Notes under the pieces: generated by a model
The model's input: only the letters and a program-made list of their open reading frames with translations
Database searches by the model: none
What the model was told of the DNA's origin: nothing
NCBI GenBank assembly: GCA_019359675.1
Contig: JAHHGX010000069.1
Span: forward strand, 124,001-188,000
DNA from: Calothrix sp. FI2-JRJ7
GTDB taxonomy: Bacteria > Cyanobacteriota > Cyanobacteriia > Cyanobacteriales > Nostocaceae
Direction: 5' to 3'
Length of the DNA: 64,000 bases
Shown here: positions 63,538-64,000 of the stretch, piece after piece
Position numbering within the stretch: position 1 is the first letter of the stretch
How the letters are laid out: every line of letters starts with the position of its first letter
Program-made: the position numbers and the translations under genes

Positions 63538-64000
63538 CTAGATAATTTGATCAACTATGACGCGGCGAATAATTTCGGTGACATCCGCTGCCATACGCGC
63601 GTCAACTTCAACCAAGGTACGAGGTGGTTGTACCGCTGCTCGTAATGTCATTGCTAGGGTTTTGAATTTACCAGGTTGGTTTGCGCTAGTGTTACGTTCA
63701 TCGATGAATTCTACGAACGCAACGTAAGTAATTTCGTGTGAAGTTCTAGTTTCGCTAAAGCCATTACCTAATTTTGAGATAATGACCGGAGAGGTAATAA
63801 CATTTTCTAGTCCAAGAGTTTCTATTGCCACATCTATATATCTTGCTCTGTCGTTACCCATTGCTTGAACTATAGATTTTAAACTTTGCCATTGGGCGCC
63901 GGGTAAACGTGCATCTCCGGGTAAATGCCAATGCCATCCTAACATTGAGATTAACCGCGTCAAATCGTATGCTGATAATAAATTTTGACCATCCAGTGGG
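63538..64000 (-). CDS. C-terminal part of a conserved protein, possibly serine-hydrolase-like (cut by window edge)
   Basis: The frame is open from the right window edge (PLDGQNLLSAYDLTRLISML) to the stop at 63538; the visible part is 153 residues. Other blocks: HLPGDARLPGAQWQSLKSIV, SPVIISKLGNGFSETRTSHE, TYVAFVEFID, then MTLRAAVQPPRTLVEVDARM. The pattern recalls penicillin-binding/beta-lactamase-like proteins of cyanobacteria, but the catalytic Ser-x-x-Lys would lie outside the window, so this is weak. No in-frame start with a ribosome site is visible. Confidence 0.55.
   Translation of the reverse strand, partial: PLDGQNLLSAYDLTRLISMLGWHWHLPGDARLPGAQWQSLKSIVQAMGNDRARYIDVAIETLGLENVITSPVIISKLGNGFSETRTSHEITYVAFVEFIDERNTSANQPGKFKTLAMTLRAAVQPPRTLVEVDARMAADVTEIIRRVIVDQII

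Overview
The window comes from a cyanobacterium, most likely a filamentous, heterocyst-type (Nostocales) genome. The evidence is an ARC6/Ftn2-type division protein, a Ycf20 protein, a PatA-like response regulator, a plant-type glycerate kinase, cyanobacterial FtsX and class II aldolase, low-GC codon use, and many short interspersed palindromes plus a heptamer STRR typical of such genomes. The classical HIP1 octamer is almost absent (two copies seen), while the hexamer GGCGCC occurs roughly 70 times. No rRNA, intact insertion sequence or CRISPR array was seen.

Layout. 0-16 kb: housekeeping and small conserved genes (def, ftsX, a DUF3598-like protein, ycf20, glycerate kinase, selO, a SUKH/SMI1 protein, a GNAT, prmA), interleaved with repeats, then a Wzc-type polysaccharide co-polymerase/tyrosine kinase and tRNA-Gln(UUG). 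16.7-41.7 kb: one long plus-strand exopolysaccharide locus. It holds an ABC-2 exporter pair (Wzm/Wzt-like), the full dTDP-L-rhamnose pathway (rfbBACD), UDP-galactopyranose mutase (glf), about nine GT2/GT4-type glycosyltransferases, a HAD-fusion protein with a tandem paralogue lacking the HAD domain, the housekeeping gene prs, and a Wzy/ligase-like polytopic protein. The polymer probably contains rhamnose and galactofuranose.

41.8-49.3 kb: a minus-strand operon that reads as a lasso-peptide (RiPP) gene cluster. In transcription order it encodes a PqqD-like recognition protein (B1), a transglutaminase-like leader peptidase (B2), an asparagine-synthetase-like macrolactam cyclase lacking the glutaminase Cys (C), a 56-codon precursor with the lasso leader signature Y-x-x-P-x-L...G...T (A), an HPr-kinase-like enzyme, an ABC exporter (D) and a PF14907-type nucleotidyltransferase. 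The kinase plus nucleotidyltransferase pairing suggests a lasso peptide with extra decoration. The predicted core is long and ends in Arg, not in the Ser that known lasso kinases phosphorylate. This is the most interesting system in the window.

50-54 kb: a WecG/TagA-type glycosyltransferase, a GT2 gene broken by an in-frame stop whose 3' end is fused to a duplicated scrap of the neighbouring pseudouridine synthase gene, and that intact synthase (RluA/RluD family). 54-64 kb: a PatA-like regulator, a dense block of repeats, fba, tRNA-Lys(UUU), an aldose-1-epimerase-like gene, pdhA, ftn2/zipN, an AEC-family transporter and the C-terminal part of a further gene cut by the window edge.
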